From NCBI RefSeq assembly GCF_013033355.1, contig NZ_WQDY01000012.1, positions 94,762 through 158,761 on the forward strand: a DNA stretch of 64,000 bases, in the 5' to 3' direction. Below, one piece after another: positions 17,250-26,872 of the stretch. A program made the translations under genes and the position numbers. Below the pieces are notes generated by a model. The model was not told the origin of the DNA. It worked only from the letters and a program-made list of their open reading frames with translations, and did not search any database. Every line of letters begins with the position of its first letter. The stretch's first letter is position 1. Source of the DNA: Ruegeria lacuscaerulensis (GTDB taxonomy: Bacteria; Pseudomonadota; Alphaproteobacteria; Rhodobacterales; Rhodobacteraceae).

Positions 17250-18062
17250 ATGCAAGATTTTGAAAGCAAGACCGTTGTCATCACCGGCTCCGCGACGGGG
17301 ATCGGTAAAGAACTCGCCCTCCAGATGGGGCTGGAAGGCGCAAAGGTTGTCATCTGCGGTCGCCGTTTGGACCGCGTTCAGGAGGCAGTGTCAGAACTGA
17401 AAGCCGAAGGGATCAAGGCGGCGGGAACTGCCTGCGATGTCGCGGATCGCGAACAAGTAGAAGCGCTGGCAGACTTTGCCGAGGCTGAGTTTGGTCCGGT
17501 TGATGTGCTCATCAACAATGCTGGTATCGGCCAGGACCCCAAGCCGCTGATCGACATGGATCTGGATGTGTTCCGGCGTGTCTATGAGATCAACATATTC
17601 GGAACGCTCAACGGAATTCAGGTCTTTGGGCGCAAAATGCTCGACCGCGGAACACCATGCGCGATCTACAACATTGGCTCCGAAAACAGTGTCTTCACCG
17701 CCGTACCATCGTCACATGCCTATGTCTCGTCCAAGCATGCCCTTTTAGCCATCACCGAACTTCTGGCCGAAGAGACGCCGGACTTTATGGACGTGGCCTT
17801 GATCATGCCTGGCTTGGTAGTTTCCGAGATGAGCCAGGGCCTGGGCATGCCGACGGATCAGTTTGTGAAGCGGGTGCTTAATCAGCTGAAAGCCGGTGAA
17901 TTTTTCGCGGTCAGTCATGCCTACAACAAGGTTCGGATTGATGACCGCTATGGAAAACTCGCGCGCGCTTATGACACCTACGCCCCGCGATACGACGGCG
18001 ACATCGAATACGACATCCGCAATTTTCTAGAGATGTCGGCGGCGGGGCTTAGGCCCTGCTAG
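17250..18062 (+). CDS. Short-chain dehydrogenase/reductase
   Basis: This 270-residue classical SDR has TGSATGIG (12-19), NNAG and Y158-x3-K162. ATG 17250 follows AAGGAAAG. It lies 52 bp after the first SDR in the same unit and is a different subfamily from it, so the pair probably act on related substrates or in successive steps. The C-terminal ~50 residues (Tyr- and Asp-rich) are longer than in minimal SDRs. Substrate is unknown. Confidence 0.83.
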   Translation: MQDFESKTVVITGSATGIGKELALQMGLEGAKVVICGRRLDRVQEAVSELKAEGIKAAGTACDVADREQVEALADFAEAEFGPVDVLINNAGIGQDPKPLIDMDLDVFRRVYEINIFGTLNGIQVFGRKMLDRGTPCAIYNIGSENSVFTAVPSSHAYVSSKHALLAITELLAEETPDFMDVALIMPGLVVSEMSQGLGMPTDQFVKRVLNQLKAGEFFAVSHAYNKVRIDDRYGKLARAYDTYAPRYDGDIEYDIRNFLEMSAAGLRPC

Positions 18063-18119
18063 GTAGCCTTCCAAACCACATCGATCATTTGGGAGCCGTA
18101 TCTCCAAAGGCGGTAGATC

Positions 18120-18596
18120 ATGCAAAAGTTACTTTCACATATCTTCAGTTTATTCTTGATCCTCGCCGCACTGATCATGCTCAGCTGGGGACTTCTAGGC
18201 TTTCTGGAATACTTCTGGGGACTTGCCCCGCTGATGCCGCTACAAAACGAGACATTTCCAATTGGCATGCAGACCCTCCATTGGATTTTGATCACTGTGT
18301 CGGGGGCCACGTTCCTTGCCGGTTACGCCGTGCGCTGGCGCTACACGCCCATCGCAATGCTTGTGATGTTCACTGCACTTGCCACGATGTGCGCGGTCCA
18401 AACCTTCGACATGCTGCAAAACCCAGATCGCTACCGCAACTTCCTGGTTGAGTGCATCAACTACACCCTTATTTCCGTCTACCTCTTCCGGGCGCAGCGC
18501 ATGCGCGAGCGGTTCGGGCGGATCACCGTTGAGATGGCGCACCGCGCCTCTAAAGGCTTGAACCGATCAAAAAGGGAAGATCATGGAAACTGGTAG
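18120..18596 (+). CDS. Small integral membrane protein
   Basis: The 158-residue protein has about four hydrophobic segments (roughly 6-34, 53-70, 75-97 and 108-124) and a basic cytoplasmic tail rich in Arg and Lys. No family is recognised. It belongs to the TetR-linked operon, and its end overlaps the start of the SRPBCC gene by 14 bp, indicating co-translation. Confidence 0.6.
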   Translation: MQKLLSHIFSLFLILAALIMLSWGLLGFLEYFWGLAPLMPLQNETFPIGMQTLHWILITVSGATFLAGYAVRWRYTPIAMLVMFTALATMCAVQTFDMLQNPDRYRNFLVECINYTLISVYLFRAQRMRERFGRITVEMAHRASKGLNRSKREDHGNW

Positions 18597-19062
18597 AACT
18601 GAGAAGGTCAGCTTCTCTCATCATAAAATCCACACCGACATCATCATCAACACGGCGCCCGAAGCCGTTTGGGCGGTTCTGACCGATACTGCCAACTACA
18701 GCTCCTGGGCTGCGTTCCTTGTGGGAATCGAGGGCCAGATCGCGGACGGTGAAAGCATCAATGTTGCCTTCCAGCTGGACCCCAACAAGGACAAGCTCAC
18801 ACGGATTGATCACACGATCACTGTGGTAGACGGCCACGAGTTCTACCGGGCTGAAAGAGGACCCGGCGGCATCCGCGATAACCACCATTTCAAGGTCGAG
18901 GCCGCCGCAGATGGAAAGACCCGGTTCGTACAATCGGACGAGATCATCGGTGGCATGACTCTCCTGATGGGTGGACGGTTGGCGAAATTGTATCTGGAGG
19001 GCTACCAGGTTTTCAATCGCAGCCTGAAGGCGGAAGCGGAGCGACGCGGTAATGTCGGATGA
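18583..19062 (+). CDS. SRPBCC-family (START-like) protein
   Basis: The 159-residue protein matches the SRPBCC/polyketide-cyclase-like fold that binds small hydrophobic ligands. It has the opening helix-strand INTAPEAVWAVLTDTANYSSW and a Gly-rich C-terminal helix (GGRLAKLYLEGYQVFNRSLK). It overlaps genes on both sides (14 bp and 11 bp), so it is part of the same operon. Ligand binding or lipid handling is inferred from the fold only. Confidence 0.72.
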   Translation: METGRTEKVSFSHHKIHTDIIINTAPEAVWAVLTDTANYSSWAAFLVGIEGQIADGESINVAFQLDPNKDKLTRIDHTITVVDGHEFYRAERGPGGIRDNHHFKVEAAADGKTRFVQSDEIIGGMTLLMGGRLAKLYLEGYQVFNRSLKAEAERRGNVG

Positions 19063-19723
19063 ACCCACCGCACGAGCTCTCGGGCGCGTTCTGCTTACTG
19101 GGGCAACCGGCATGGTCGGGTCATCTGTTCTGGCTGCATTGCTGGAGGAGGAGAGCGTAACAGAGGTTGTTTCCCTTGGGCGGAGGTCTTCGGGTCGAAC
19201 TCACGCCAAGCTGACCGACATCAGCTTTACGGATTTCGGGAACTCAGCCTCATATACCCAGTATCTGATCGGTATCGACACGGTGTTTCATTGTCTTGCG
19301 ACCTACTCAGCCCGCGTCAGTAGGGAGACTTATTCAGAGGTCACCGTCAATTGGTTGATCAACCTTGTACGGGCTTGTGAGGAAACAGTGCCGGAAGCAA
19401 CATTCTGCCTCTTCTCGGCCCAAGGTGCGCGAACAGACGGGGGTGGCATGTCATTTGCTTTGAAAGTCAAAGGTGAAGCCGAGACTGTTCTTTTCGCCTC
19501 CCATATCAAACGCAAGTTTGCCTTTCGCCCCGGCTATATCGCCCCATCTGAACGAAGCAGGTGGAAACCATTAGACTATCTGTTCGCGCCGCTTCATACG
19601 CTAGTACCTTCTATAGGTGTGGCATCCGATGAACTAGCACAGGCTATGATCAGAACGGTGATCAACAACGAAAGTTCGTCTGCCGTTTTGGAAAACACTG
19701 AAATGCGGGCATTACTGCTGTGA
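19052..19723 (+). CDS. NAD(P)-binding Rossmann (epimerase-like) protein
   Basis: The 223-residue protein opens with the dinucleotide motif LLTGATGMVGSSV (residues about 14-26) and resembles the NmrA/HTATIP2-like atypical SDRs. The catalytic YxxxK is not obvious; it has FALKVKGEAE in its place, so it may be a sensor or an atypical reductase. It overlaps the SRPBCC gene by 11 bp and is the last gene of this operon. Confidence 0.65.
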   Translation: MSDEPTARALGRVLLTGATGMVGSSVLAALLEEESVTEVVSLGRRSSGRTHAKLTDISFTDFGNSASYTQYLIGIDTVFHCLATYSARVSRETYSEVTVNWLINLVRACEETVPEATFCLFSAQGARTDGGGMSFALKVKGEAETVLFASHIKRKFAFRPGYIAPSERSRWKPLDYLFAPLHTLVPSIGVASDELAQAMIRTVINNESSSAVLENTEMRALLL

Positions 19724-19832
19724 GCGTAGATTGCCCCCGAGCTTCGACGTTTTCTGCTGACAATACGTCCTAAATTATCCATTTCAAAACCCGCCTGCGT
19801 CCTACGTTAGCGGAGGTTTGGAGGAAAGTAGA

Positions 19833-20258
19833 ATGGCGACGCGCGGGTATTGTCTTTGTAAAAAAACAAGCTGGGCCTACCAAGGAGATCAAACATGGGC
19901 ATGTTATTGCCACTGCGATGACTGCCGTCGGAATTGTGCCGCGCCGATGGTTGCGTGGCTCGGTGCGCCAATAGAAAACTTTGAGTGGACCGGTGATAAA
20001 CCCCGCACTTATGAAAGTTCCAAAGGCGTTTTCAGGCATTTTTGCGGTACGTGCGGATCACCCATTGGATTTGAAGCCGATCACTATCCGGGTGGTATGC
20101 ACCTCTATGCTGCATCGCTCGAAAACCCGGAAGATTTCAAACCGACTTTTCACGTCAACAAGCAAAGCAAGTTACCTTGGCTGCAAATGACTGATGATCT
20201 CGACGCGTTTGAAGGTATCCTATTACAAACTCCTAACGACCCAGACGGATATAAGTAG
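19833..20258 (+). CDS. GFA/CENP-V-family zinc protein
   Basis: The 141-residue protein belongs to the glutathione-dependent formaldehyde-activating (GFA)/CENP-V fold. Zinc ligands are visible as CLCKK, CYCHCDDC and FCGTCGS. GGAGGAAAGTAG before ATG 19833 decides the start; an in-frame TTG at 19818 is less likely. Members bind thiol adducts or act as carbon-sulfur lyases; the precise role here is unknown. It stands alone between the SDR operon and a repeat-bearing intergenic region. Confidence 0.75.
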   Translation: MATRGYCLCKKTSWAYQGDQTWACYCHCDDCRRNCAAPMVAWLGAPIENFEWTGDKPRTYESSKGVFRHFCGTCGSPIGFEADHYPGGMHLYAASLENPEDFKPTFHVNKQSKLPWLQMTDDLDAFEGILLQTPNDPDGYK

Positions 20259-20337
20259 ATTGGGAAGCCTCCTGATTTTTCATACGGCAGCTTTGCCTAC
20301 GAGGCAGCCTTTCGTGCTTGTTCCATTGAACGGCCAC

Positions 20338-20395
20338 CACTCAGCCAGAGATCGCTTCACATAACACCGCTTCAGTGAGATGTGCGGTTTATTAC
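20338..20395 (+). repeat. Dispersed repeat, copy A
   Basis: These 58 bp align without gaps to 33642-33699, identical at roughly four of five positions. Both copies contain a conserved block ATCGCTTCACATAA and an ACCGC...GCGGT hairpin followed by TT. Both are intergenic and in the same orientation. No function is known to me. Confidence 0.65.
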
Positions 20396-20507
20396 GACGC
20401 TGTCAATCATCCGTTGGTTGCGAAAATCTGCCTTTCGAGGTCCGGATCGACAAAGACTGCAACGCGGACAAAGCAGACATTGGAAGATTGCTCTCGCGAC
20501 CCACAAG

Positions 20508-21530
20508 TCAACTATTGTCGGAGTTCATCTTGCGATAGTCAGAGGGCGTCAGTCCCGTCACCTTCCTAAATGCGCGGCTGAAATTATTTGCGGTTTCATA
20601 TCCTAGCATGGAGGAGATACTGGAGACTGTCTCGCGCGTATCTGTGAGGAGTTCCTCGGCCCTTGCTACCCTGACATCGTTGACGATTTCGCGAAAACGA
20701 ACCCCTTCGGTTGCTAACTTCCGTTGTAGTGTGCGAACGCCAAGATCGAGCGAACGCGCGGTGGCATCAATCGACATTTCCTCCCGATGAAGTTGTTGCC
20801 AAACCACTTCCTCGACTTGTCCTCTAAGTGTTTGAGGTGGGCCGCCCAATCGTTCGCGAGAAATATCTCCGACGGTTGTCGAGCCGCCGGTAAGTTTTTT
20901 GGGCGTGGTTTCGGCTCGCAAAGCCGATGCATCAAAATCAACCCCAAGCCGGGAGGCGTTCCAGATTACAGGACAAGCGTAGGTGTCTTCTGCCTCGACA
21001 AATCCAGGAACCTTCGGGAAGTCCAAGAGCACGGCAGATGGCTTCCAGTCGCTTCCTAAATACGCGCGGAATATGCTCAAAAAAACCCCAACGGCCGAGA
21101 AGCCGATGTCCGGATACGCGAAATGCGAGCGAAGTCCAAAACGATAACAGTAGCGCGCGCTTGTGCCCGAAGTTTCAAGCCACGCGCGATCCGTAGACGA
21201 ATGAAATGGCATGACGGCAGAAGCTCGTATTAGCGCTGCCCCCAGCGTTGGAGCAGAAAGAACGTAACTCCCCCAGGCGCCGTAGTCAGCGACAGTGAGA
21301 TACGGTGACCACAACAATCCGATGTTTTGTTGTCCCGTGGATCGTGCGGCTTCGTGCACAAAGGTCGCCAAGGCATGCTCCGAGATGTAACCGCCTCTTT
21401 CCTCAATGAAGTGAACAGGAAGATCGGCAGAGTCAAAAGCACGCAACAAGCGTCTTTCCCCAGCGGCCTCAAGCACAAACTGGGGCATCGCGCCCAAGGC
21501 CTTAGCCGAAATCATCGGTGGTAGGTTCAA
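20508..21530 (-). CDS. AraC-family regulator (arabinose-binding-domain type)
   Basis: This 340-residue regulator has an N-terminal AraC_binding_2-like domain (about 20-210, OruR/ArgR-like) and a C-terminal double HTH. The second helix pair carries the hallmark ISSMLGYETANNFSRAFRKVTGLTPSDYR. It is divergent from the first DUF1254 gene, 96 bp away, and probably activates that pair. Inducer unknown. Confidence 0.83.
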   Translation of the reverse strand: MNLPPMISAKALGAMPQFVLEAAGERRLLRAFDSADLPVHFIEERGGYISEHALATFVHEAARSTGQQNIGLLWSPYLTVADYGAWGSYVLSAPTLGAALIRASAVMPFHSSTDRAWLETSGTSARYCYRFGLRSHFAYPDIGFSAVGVFLSIFRAYLGSDWKPSAVLLDFPKVPGFVEAEDTYACPVIWNASRLGVDFDASALRAETTPKKLTGGSTTVGDISRERLGGPPQTLRGQVEEVVWQQLHREEMSIDATARSLDLGVRTLQRKLATEGVRFREIVNDVRVARAEELLTDTRETVSSISSMLGYETANNFSRAFRKVTGLTPSDYRKMNSDNS

Positions 21531-21626
21531 TCCGTCAACCCGCTTGTTCGCCCGCGTGTCGTGAAATGATACGCATCGGCTGAACGGATGTGCAAGCTTT
21601 CCCTAAACAGCAGGGAGCATTGCAAT

Positions 21627-23138
21627 ATGAAAATACTTCGGCCATTACACGGCGGTTTTTCGATGCATTTTTTGGGAATGGTGCTCGGCGCAGGTATTTC
21701 TGCTTCACCAGTTTTCTCCCAGTCCTTCAACGACACGGGCGACATCCTTGCACGATCAGCCGAGGTCGAGGACATCGAGTACAAGATTATGGTGCAGCGT
21801 GCCACCCAGACGGCCATCTGGGGAATGCCTGCCGCCGGTATGATCGATTTCCTCAAGGGCATTCGCCGCGACCTCGGTGGCGACTACAATGACATCATTT
21901 ATCTCAACAAGCCGTTCGACTCCAAACATGGGTTTCTTACGGCCAACGATGTTACGGCCTATGCTTGGGCTTCAATGACCTCCGAACCCGGTCCCCTTGT
22001 CATTGAAGTGCCCGCTGCCACCGACAAGGTGAACTACTTCGGTACAATCGTGAATGCTTGGGATGTTCCTATTGTGGACGTAGGTCCCGATGGTTTCGAT
22101 GAAGGTGCCGGCGGCAAGTACCTCATGCTACCCCCAGGCTACGAAGGGGAAATGTCGCTGGAGGAATTAACTGAAGCGGGATACCTTCCCTTTGAAACAG
22201 ATACCTACGAATATGGTTTTTCGTTCCGGCCAAAACTGACGAATGGCGGAACGGACACCGATGCGGCCGAGTACGCTCAGACGATCAAAGTGTACTACCT
22301 GTCTGAGGCTGACAATCCACCACCCAACAACTATCTCGAAGCGTCAGAAGTGCCGTACGACTCGCTTCCATACTACAACGAGACCTTCTTTCAGGACTTG
22401 AATGATTACGTTCAAAACAACCCCGTCAGACAACAAGACAAGGTCATGGTAAATTTCCTGAAGGATCTCGGGATCGAAAAGGGAAAACCTTTCGAACCAT
22501 CGGAAATTCAGTTGAAAGCAATGAATGAGGGTTTGTTGTTGGCGTATGCCTCTATGCAGAACTACTTTGTTACGCCCGGCAAAGCCATGATACCGCTCTG
22601 GGTCGACGATAGCGGCGAGATGAAAAGCCAGTGGCTGATATGGGACTTTGCCGAAGGTCAACCCGAGGCAGGCTTCCCGTATGAGACTGAGACAGAGGTA
22701 CTTGTGGATGCGCGTGCGGGCGGCAGCTACTTCTGGATCACGTACCTGCCGAAACAACTCGGTGGCGGTACCTTTTATCTGACGGGCCTTCGCGACAGCG
22801 ACGGCGACATGTACGACCACAATCAGACTTACAGACTTAACGTGCCAGCAGACACACCTGCCGACGATTTCTGGTCCGTGATTGTTTATTCGATGGAGAC
22901 CAAGAGCTTCATCCGGAACGTTGATCCAGTGGGTCTGTCCGAGCGCGACACAGACTCTATGCAAGCCGATGAAGACGGTTCTTACGACATCTTTTTTGGA
23001 CCGGAGGCACCGGAAGGCAAGGAAAGCAACTGGATACCAACCACAGAGCCGTACTTCCTTTTGTTCCGTCTATATGGGCCGCAAGACGGATGGTTGGAAA
23101 GTGGCTGGATGCTGGGCGATCTAGAAAAAGTAAACTGA
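21627..23138 (+). CDS. Secreted DUF1254/DUF1214 protein
   Basis: The 503-residue precursor has a signal peptide ending near ASPVFSQS (about residue 33), then a DUF1254 domain (about 60-190) and a C-terminal DUF1214 domain with the SxDRDTDS and WIPTTEPYFLLFRLYGP elements. AGGGAG before ATG 21627 sets the start. DUF1254 proteins are exported and of unknown biochemistry. It is followed 34 bp later by a paralogue and is divergent from an AraC regulator that probably controls both. Confidence 0.75.
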   Translation: MKILRPLHGGFSMHFLGMVLGAGISASPVFSQSFNDTGDILARSAEVEDIEYKIMVQRATQTAIWGMPAAGMIDFLKGIRRDLGGDYNDIIYLNKPFDSKHGFLTANDVTAYAWASMTSEPGPLVIEVPAATDKVNYFGTIVNAWDVPIVDVGPDGFDEGAGGKYLMLPPGYEGEMSLEELTEAGYLPFETDTYEYGFSFRPKLTNGGTDTDAAEYAQTIKVYYLSEADNPPPNNYLEASEVPYDSLPYYNETFFQDLNDYVQNNPVRQQDKVMVNFLKDLGIEKGKPFEPSEIQLKAMNEGLLLAYASMQNYFVTPGKAMIPLWVDDSGEMKSQWLIWDFAEGQPEAGFPYETETEVLVDARAGGSYFWITYLPKQLGGGTFYLTGLRDSDGDMYDHNQTYRLNVPADTPADDFWSVIVYSMETKSFIRNVDPVGLSERDTDSMQADEDGSYDIFFGPEAPEGKESNWIPTTEPYFLLFRLYGPQDGWLESGWMLGDLEKVN

Positions 23139-23172
23139 TCAAAACAAACAAAAATTCCCAATGGAGTGAACA

Positions 23173-24666
23173 ATGAAAACAAAGTCGTTAGCCGCGCTGA
23201 CCGCCCTGGTACTCGCATCGCAATCTCCAGCCCAAGAGTACAAGGCTGAAGTTCCGGATAGCATAATCGTACCGGATCAGGTGGAGACACGATTTGGAAC
23301 GTTGGAATATTTTGACGGCTTGCCGACGCCGGATACAGCTAAGCTGTCGTATAACGCATTAAATTTCATGCGTGGCATGCAGGTATTCATGGATGGAATG
23401 CCTGCAGCCTCAACATATGCAATGTGTCACGGGCTCGAAGAGGGCGCTGGCGTTGATCCGATGAAGATCGGGATCTTTGAAGACCTGTATAACGCCCGTT
23501 CGCTTCTTCTCACGCCGAACACCACGACAATCTACATTCTTAACTGTACGGACCTGTCCGAAGGGCCAGTGGTTTACGACGTGCCGCCGGGCATGCTGGG
23601 GTTCGTGAACGATGCCTATATGCGTTATGTCACTGACATCGGGAACGCTGGGCCTGACGCTGGCGAGGGTGGGAAGTTCTTGATCGTTCCGCCCGACTAT
23701 GAAGGTGAGTTGCCGGACGACGGTTACTATATTGTGAAGCCGCCAAGCTATCGGAACTGGTTTCTGTTGCGTGCGTTTTATGGGGAAGACGGCGTTGGAG
23801 CCGCAGTGGATCGTGTGAAGGAAACTCTTCGTGTTTACCGGTGGGAAGACCGCGACGCGCCGCCCGATCAGGAATTTGTGAACCTGACTGATCTTCAGTT
23901 CAACACGATACACGCCAATGACTTTTCCTTCTTTGAAGAGATGAAGGCCGTTGTAGACAACGAAGCGGAAGGAGCACTTCCCGATGAATTGATGGGAGCA
24001 ATGTTCTCGCTGGGTATCCGAAAAGGTGAACCATTTGAACCCGATGACGAACTGAGGCTGCTGCTCACAGAGGCAGTCGCATTGGGCACGGCGGCGGCTA
24101 AGTCGTTGAATTTTGCTCCTCGCTCGCGTGCGCCATTCTACTATGACGAAGGGTATTGGAAGACGGCGTTCGTCGGTGGCAATCATGAGTTCCAGGCGGG
24201 GGACGTGAAAATCCTCGATGCGCGGACCCTGTTCCACTACTACGCGACTGGCATTACGCCTGCCATGGTTGCACAAAAGGTTGGTGTCGGGTCGCAATAT
24301 GCGCTGGCAAACCGGGACAGTGACGGGAACTACTTCGATGGGAGCAACACCTATTCCGTCACCATCCCGCCAAATCCGCCCGCGCAGGATTACTGGTCTT
24401 TCGTCGTTTACGACACCCAAACCCGTTCACTGCTCGAAACTGATCAGAAACTCGCAGGGGTCGACAGCAACCAAGCTACATTGGAAGCGAATGAAGACGG
24501 AAGTTACACTGTCTGGTTCGCGCCTGAAGCGCCTGAAGGCAAAGAGGGCAACTGGATACAGACGATGCCGGGCAAATCTTGGTCGACCGTACTGCGATTG
24601 TATGGCCCTCTCGAGCCTTGGTTCGACGGATCGTGGCGCCCGGGCGAGATCGAACTTATGGAGTGA
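23173..24666 (+). CDS. Secreted DUF1254/DUF1214 protein, paralogue
   Basis: The 497-residue precursor has a short signal peptide (cleavage near SPAQ) and the same two-domain layout as its upstream neighbour. The C-terminal blocks are closely similar in order (SDGNYFDGSNTYSV, then GNWIQTMPGKSW and RLYGPLEPW). The N-terminal halves have diverged, which suggests old duplication followed by specialisation, perhaps into a heteromer. SD AATGGAG precedes the ATG. Role unknown. Confidence 0.75.
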   Translation: MKTKSLAALTALVLASQSPAQEYKAEVPDSIIVPDQVETRFGTLEYFDGLPTPDTAKLSYNALNFMRGMQVFMDGMPAASTYAMCHGLEEGAGVDPMKIGIFEDLYNARSLLLTPNTTTIYILNCTDLSEGPVVYDVPPGMLGFVNDAYMRYVTDIGNAGPDAGEGGKFLIVPPDYEGELPDDGYYIVKPPSYRNWFLLRAFYGEDGVGAAVDRVKETLRVYRWEDRDAPPDQEFVNLTDLQFNTIHANDFSFFEEMKAVVDNEAEGALPDELMGAMFSLGIRKGEPFEPDDELRLLLTEAVALGTAAAKSLNFAPRSRAPFYYDEGYWKTAFVGGNHEFQAGDVKILDARTLFHYYATGITPAMVAQKVGVGSQYALANRDSDGNYFDGSNTYSVTIPPNPPAQDYWSFVVYDTQTRSLLETDQKLAGVDSNQATLEANEDGSYTVWFAPEAPEGKEGNWIQTMPGKSWSTVLRLYGPLEPWFDGSWRPGEIELME

Positions 24667-24804
24667 TAGACTGTCAATTTAGCGCCCTAACAGTTCGCTA
24701 TCGAGAACGAGATGTCGTGCCATGTGAGTGCGCATCCCGAACAACGCGACAACAACCAGGGGAGGGCGGCAACTACCTCGTAGTGCCGCCCTTCTGTTTG
24801 TCTG

Positions 24805-25155
24805 CTATCGCGCTAAATTGTAGCGTGTCATCGACATTGTGGTTGCATCGATCATGCTCATGAATCGTTCAGCAGCGGGTGCTGATGCAAAGCTATCCAT
24901 GGACGCTTGGGCGTCTTCGGCACTTTCCCAGTTAACTACCACTGCCCATTTGCCATCTGTGAATGCAGCTTGGCGCGAGACAAAGCCTGGTTGTTTGCTG
25001 ACATGCTCATCTTCGATGACTTTATCAACAGGTTCGAACTCTTGCGGTGTAACGCCTTCAGCAAGGTCCATCGTCACAATTTCAATGACGCCGACGTCTT
25101 GTGCCATTGCGTTACCTCCTACGAGCATTATCAGGGTGATCAAGAACGCTTTCAT
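24805..25155 (-). CDS. Small secreted ABM-like protein
   Basis: The 116-residue precursor has a clear signal peptide (MKAFLITLIMLVGGNAMA-QD). The mature ~97 residues resemble the dimeric alpha-beta barrel (antibiotic-biosynthesis monooxygenase-like) fold, with VVVNWESAEDAQASMDSF as the usual helix. Export of such a domain is unusual. It is 12 bp after the SnoaL gene, in the same direction, so probably the last gene of the VOC-SnoaL operon. Confidence 0.65.
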   Translation of the reverse strand: MKAFLITLIMLVGGNAMAQDVGVIEIVTMDLAEGVTPQEFEPVDKVIEDEHVSKQPGFVSRQAAFTDGKWAVVVNWESAEDAQASMDSFASAPAAERFMSMIDATTMSMTRYNLAR

Positions 25156-25167
25156 GATGGCACCCGA

Positions 25168-25938
25168 TCAAAACTTTCCATTGTCGTGGGCCATCTCGGA
25201 CGGGATGTCCGCGATTACGTCCCAATGCTCAACGATCTTGCCGTCTTCGACGCGGAACAGGTCATAGAAGGCAGTCGGCTTGTCGGCAAACGTGCCCTCG
25301 GAGGCGGTGAAGACAAAGTTGCCCTCGGCCACAACAATGTGGACGTCCGTGTAGATCATCTGGATGCCTTGCTCGGCCATGCCTGCAAGAGCCGCACCCA
25401 AACCGTCCAGACCGTCGGCAATGTTGCTGTTGTGCTGTATGTAGGTCTCCGTCGACAGAAATTCGGTTATCCGGTCAACGTCGCCATCCTTCAGGATGGT
25501 GTGCACAAAGTCTGTGACCAGCGCCTTGTTCTCAGCGGTCTTATCCAGATCGGTTATCTCAGTTGGACCATCGGTCTGAGTATGACCCGACGGGTTCGGC
25601 GGTGTGATTGGTGTCAGGTTGTCCCAGTGTTCTGCAACCTTTCCGTCCTCGACGCGGAAGACATCAAAGCCAACCAAGGTGTCTGCACCAAACGCCTGGG
25701 CGTTGTTGTAGGTGGTATGCAGGACGACGATATCGCCCTCCGTGATGACCCGGTGGATGTCCACCTCGATCCCGCTTTCCTTAAGACCGGGGATAAACCC
25801 CAGGATTGGAGCGGCACCTGTGGGTACAGCAGGGTTGTGCTGAATGTAGTCATTTGCCAGCAGTTGTTCGGCTGCGGTTGCGTCGAAGTTGACGAAAATG
25901 GCGGCTACAGCCTCCAATACGAGCTCTTTAGGTGTCAT
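25168..25938 (-). CDS. Duplicated SnoaL-like (NTF2 fold) protein
   Basis: The 256-residue protein contains two SnoaL/NTF2-like domains in tandem (about 1-115 and 130-250). Each has a YIQHN motif and the FDVFRVEDGKVAEHWDNL or YDLFRVEDGKIVEHWDVI ending. The repeats are clearly homologous, giving an internal duplication of a fold that normally dimerises. GAGAGGA precedes ATG 25938. It is probably co-transcribed with the VOC gene, only 35 bp upstream. Enzymatic role unknown. Confidence 0.75.
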   Translation of the reverse strand: MTPKELVLEAVAAIFVNFDATAAEQLLANDYIQHNPAVPTGAAPILGFIPGLKESGIEVDIHRVITEGDIVVLHTTYNNAQAFGADTLVGFDVFRVEDGKVAEHWDNLTPITPPNPSGHTQTDGPTEITDLDKTAENKALVTDFVHTILKDGDVDRITEFLSTETYIQHNSNIADGLDGLGAALAGMAEQGIQMIYTDVHIVVAEGNFVFTASEGTFADKPTAFYDLFRVEDGKIVEHWDVIADIPSEMAHDNGKF

Positions 25939-25973
25939 TGTTGTTGTCCTCTCTTGGTTTGATTTGACGATAT

Positions 25974-26768
25974 TCACGCGGCGCAGGCTTGCGCCGAGTT
26001 GATCGTGAATTCAGTGCCCCACGGGTCGACCTTGCGGCCGGGCGTGAGAGTTTTGGGGTCTGCCAACAGCTCAACACTTGTGAGACCAGTGGCCCCAGCA
26101 GAGCGCGAGCCTGCTCCCTTGGATTGCCAAGCGTTTGTAGCTAGGTGGTGATGGTAGCCACCGGACCCGAACCAGCGGGCTGAGGGCAGCTCAAAGGTCT
26201 GAACCATACTCAGTTCGTCAGTAACGAATTTCGCTGCTTTGCTGACATCACCGACACGTAAATGAACGTGTCCGATGACTGTGCCTTGTGGTGCGCCTTG
26301 CCACTGTGTGGCATCTTCTGTGAGTGATTTCAGATCGAGCGGGTGCGTTGTCATGTGGACGGTGTCGCCCTCGCGTTTCCACATTTTGCGAGGCAGGTCA
26401 CGATAGATTTCGATGCCGTTTCCTTCGGGATCGTTCAGATAAAGCGCCTCGCTGACACCGTGGTGGGATGCCCCGTCCAGGCGAACACCGCGCTCATCCG
26501 CGTAGATCAGCCATGCGCCGAGGTCTTGTTTGGAAGGCAACAGAAATGCCGTGTGAAACAGCCCCGCCTCTTTAGGAAAGGGTTTGGCGTTTCGGTCCTG
26601 GCGCAGCTCGATCAGCGTTCCAGCCTCGGTGCCGAGGTAGGCGCTTTCACCGTCGCGTTCGATCAGGCCGAGGCCAATCACGTCTTCATAGAAGGTGGCG
26701 GTCTTATCCAGATCGCGCACCGTCAGGGCGACCTGACCTATTGAGATGGGGGCGTCTGACGCTGCCAT
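25974..26768 (-). CDS. VOC-family dioxygenase-like protein (CatE type)
   Basis: The 264-residue protein has two VOC (glyoxalase/bleomycin) modules resembling CatE-like catechol-2,3-dioxygenases. Metal-ligand candidates are H in IGQVALTV-type first strands (replaced here), FHTAFL, GHVHLRVGD and YHHHLATN. The AGGAGA ribosome site places the start at ATG 26768. It heads a reverse-strand operon with the SnoaL and ABM-like genes and is divergent from a LysR regulator. Confidence 0.75.
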   Translation of the reverse strand: MAASDAPISIGQVALTVRDLDKTATFYEDVIGLGLIERDGESAYLGTEAGTLIELRQDRNAKPFPKEAGLFHTAFLLPSKQDLGAWLIYADERGVRLDGASHHGVSEALYLNDPEGNGIEIYRDLPRKMWKREGDTVHMTTHPLDLKSLTEDATQWQGAPQGTVIGHVHLRVGDVSKAAKFVTDELSMVQTFELPSARWFGSGGYHHHLATNAWQSKGAGSRSAGATGLTSVELLADPKTLTPGRKVDPWGTEFTINSAQACAA

Positions 26769-26872
26769 GTTCTTTTCTCCTGCGATTAAGCTTGAGAGGA
26801 ACTTAGCGATGGTCTTTTCTCCATAAAATGGCGATAAGAGCGAGTGTGTATCGCGCAAATGGAGACAATTCT

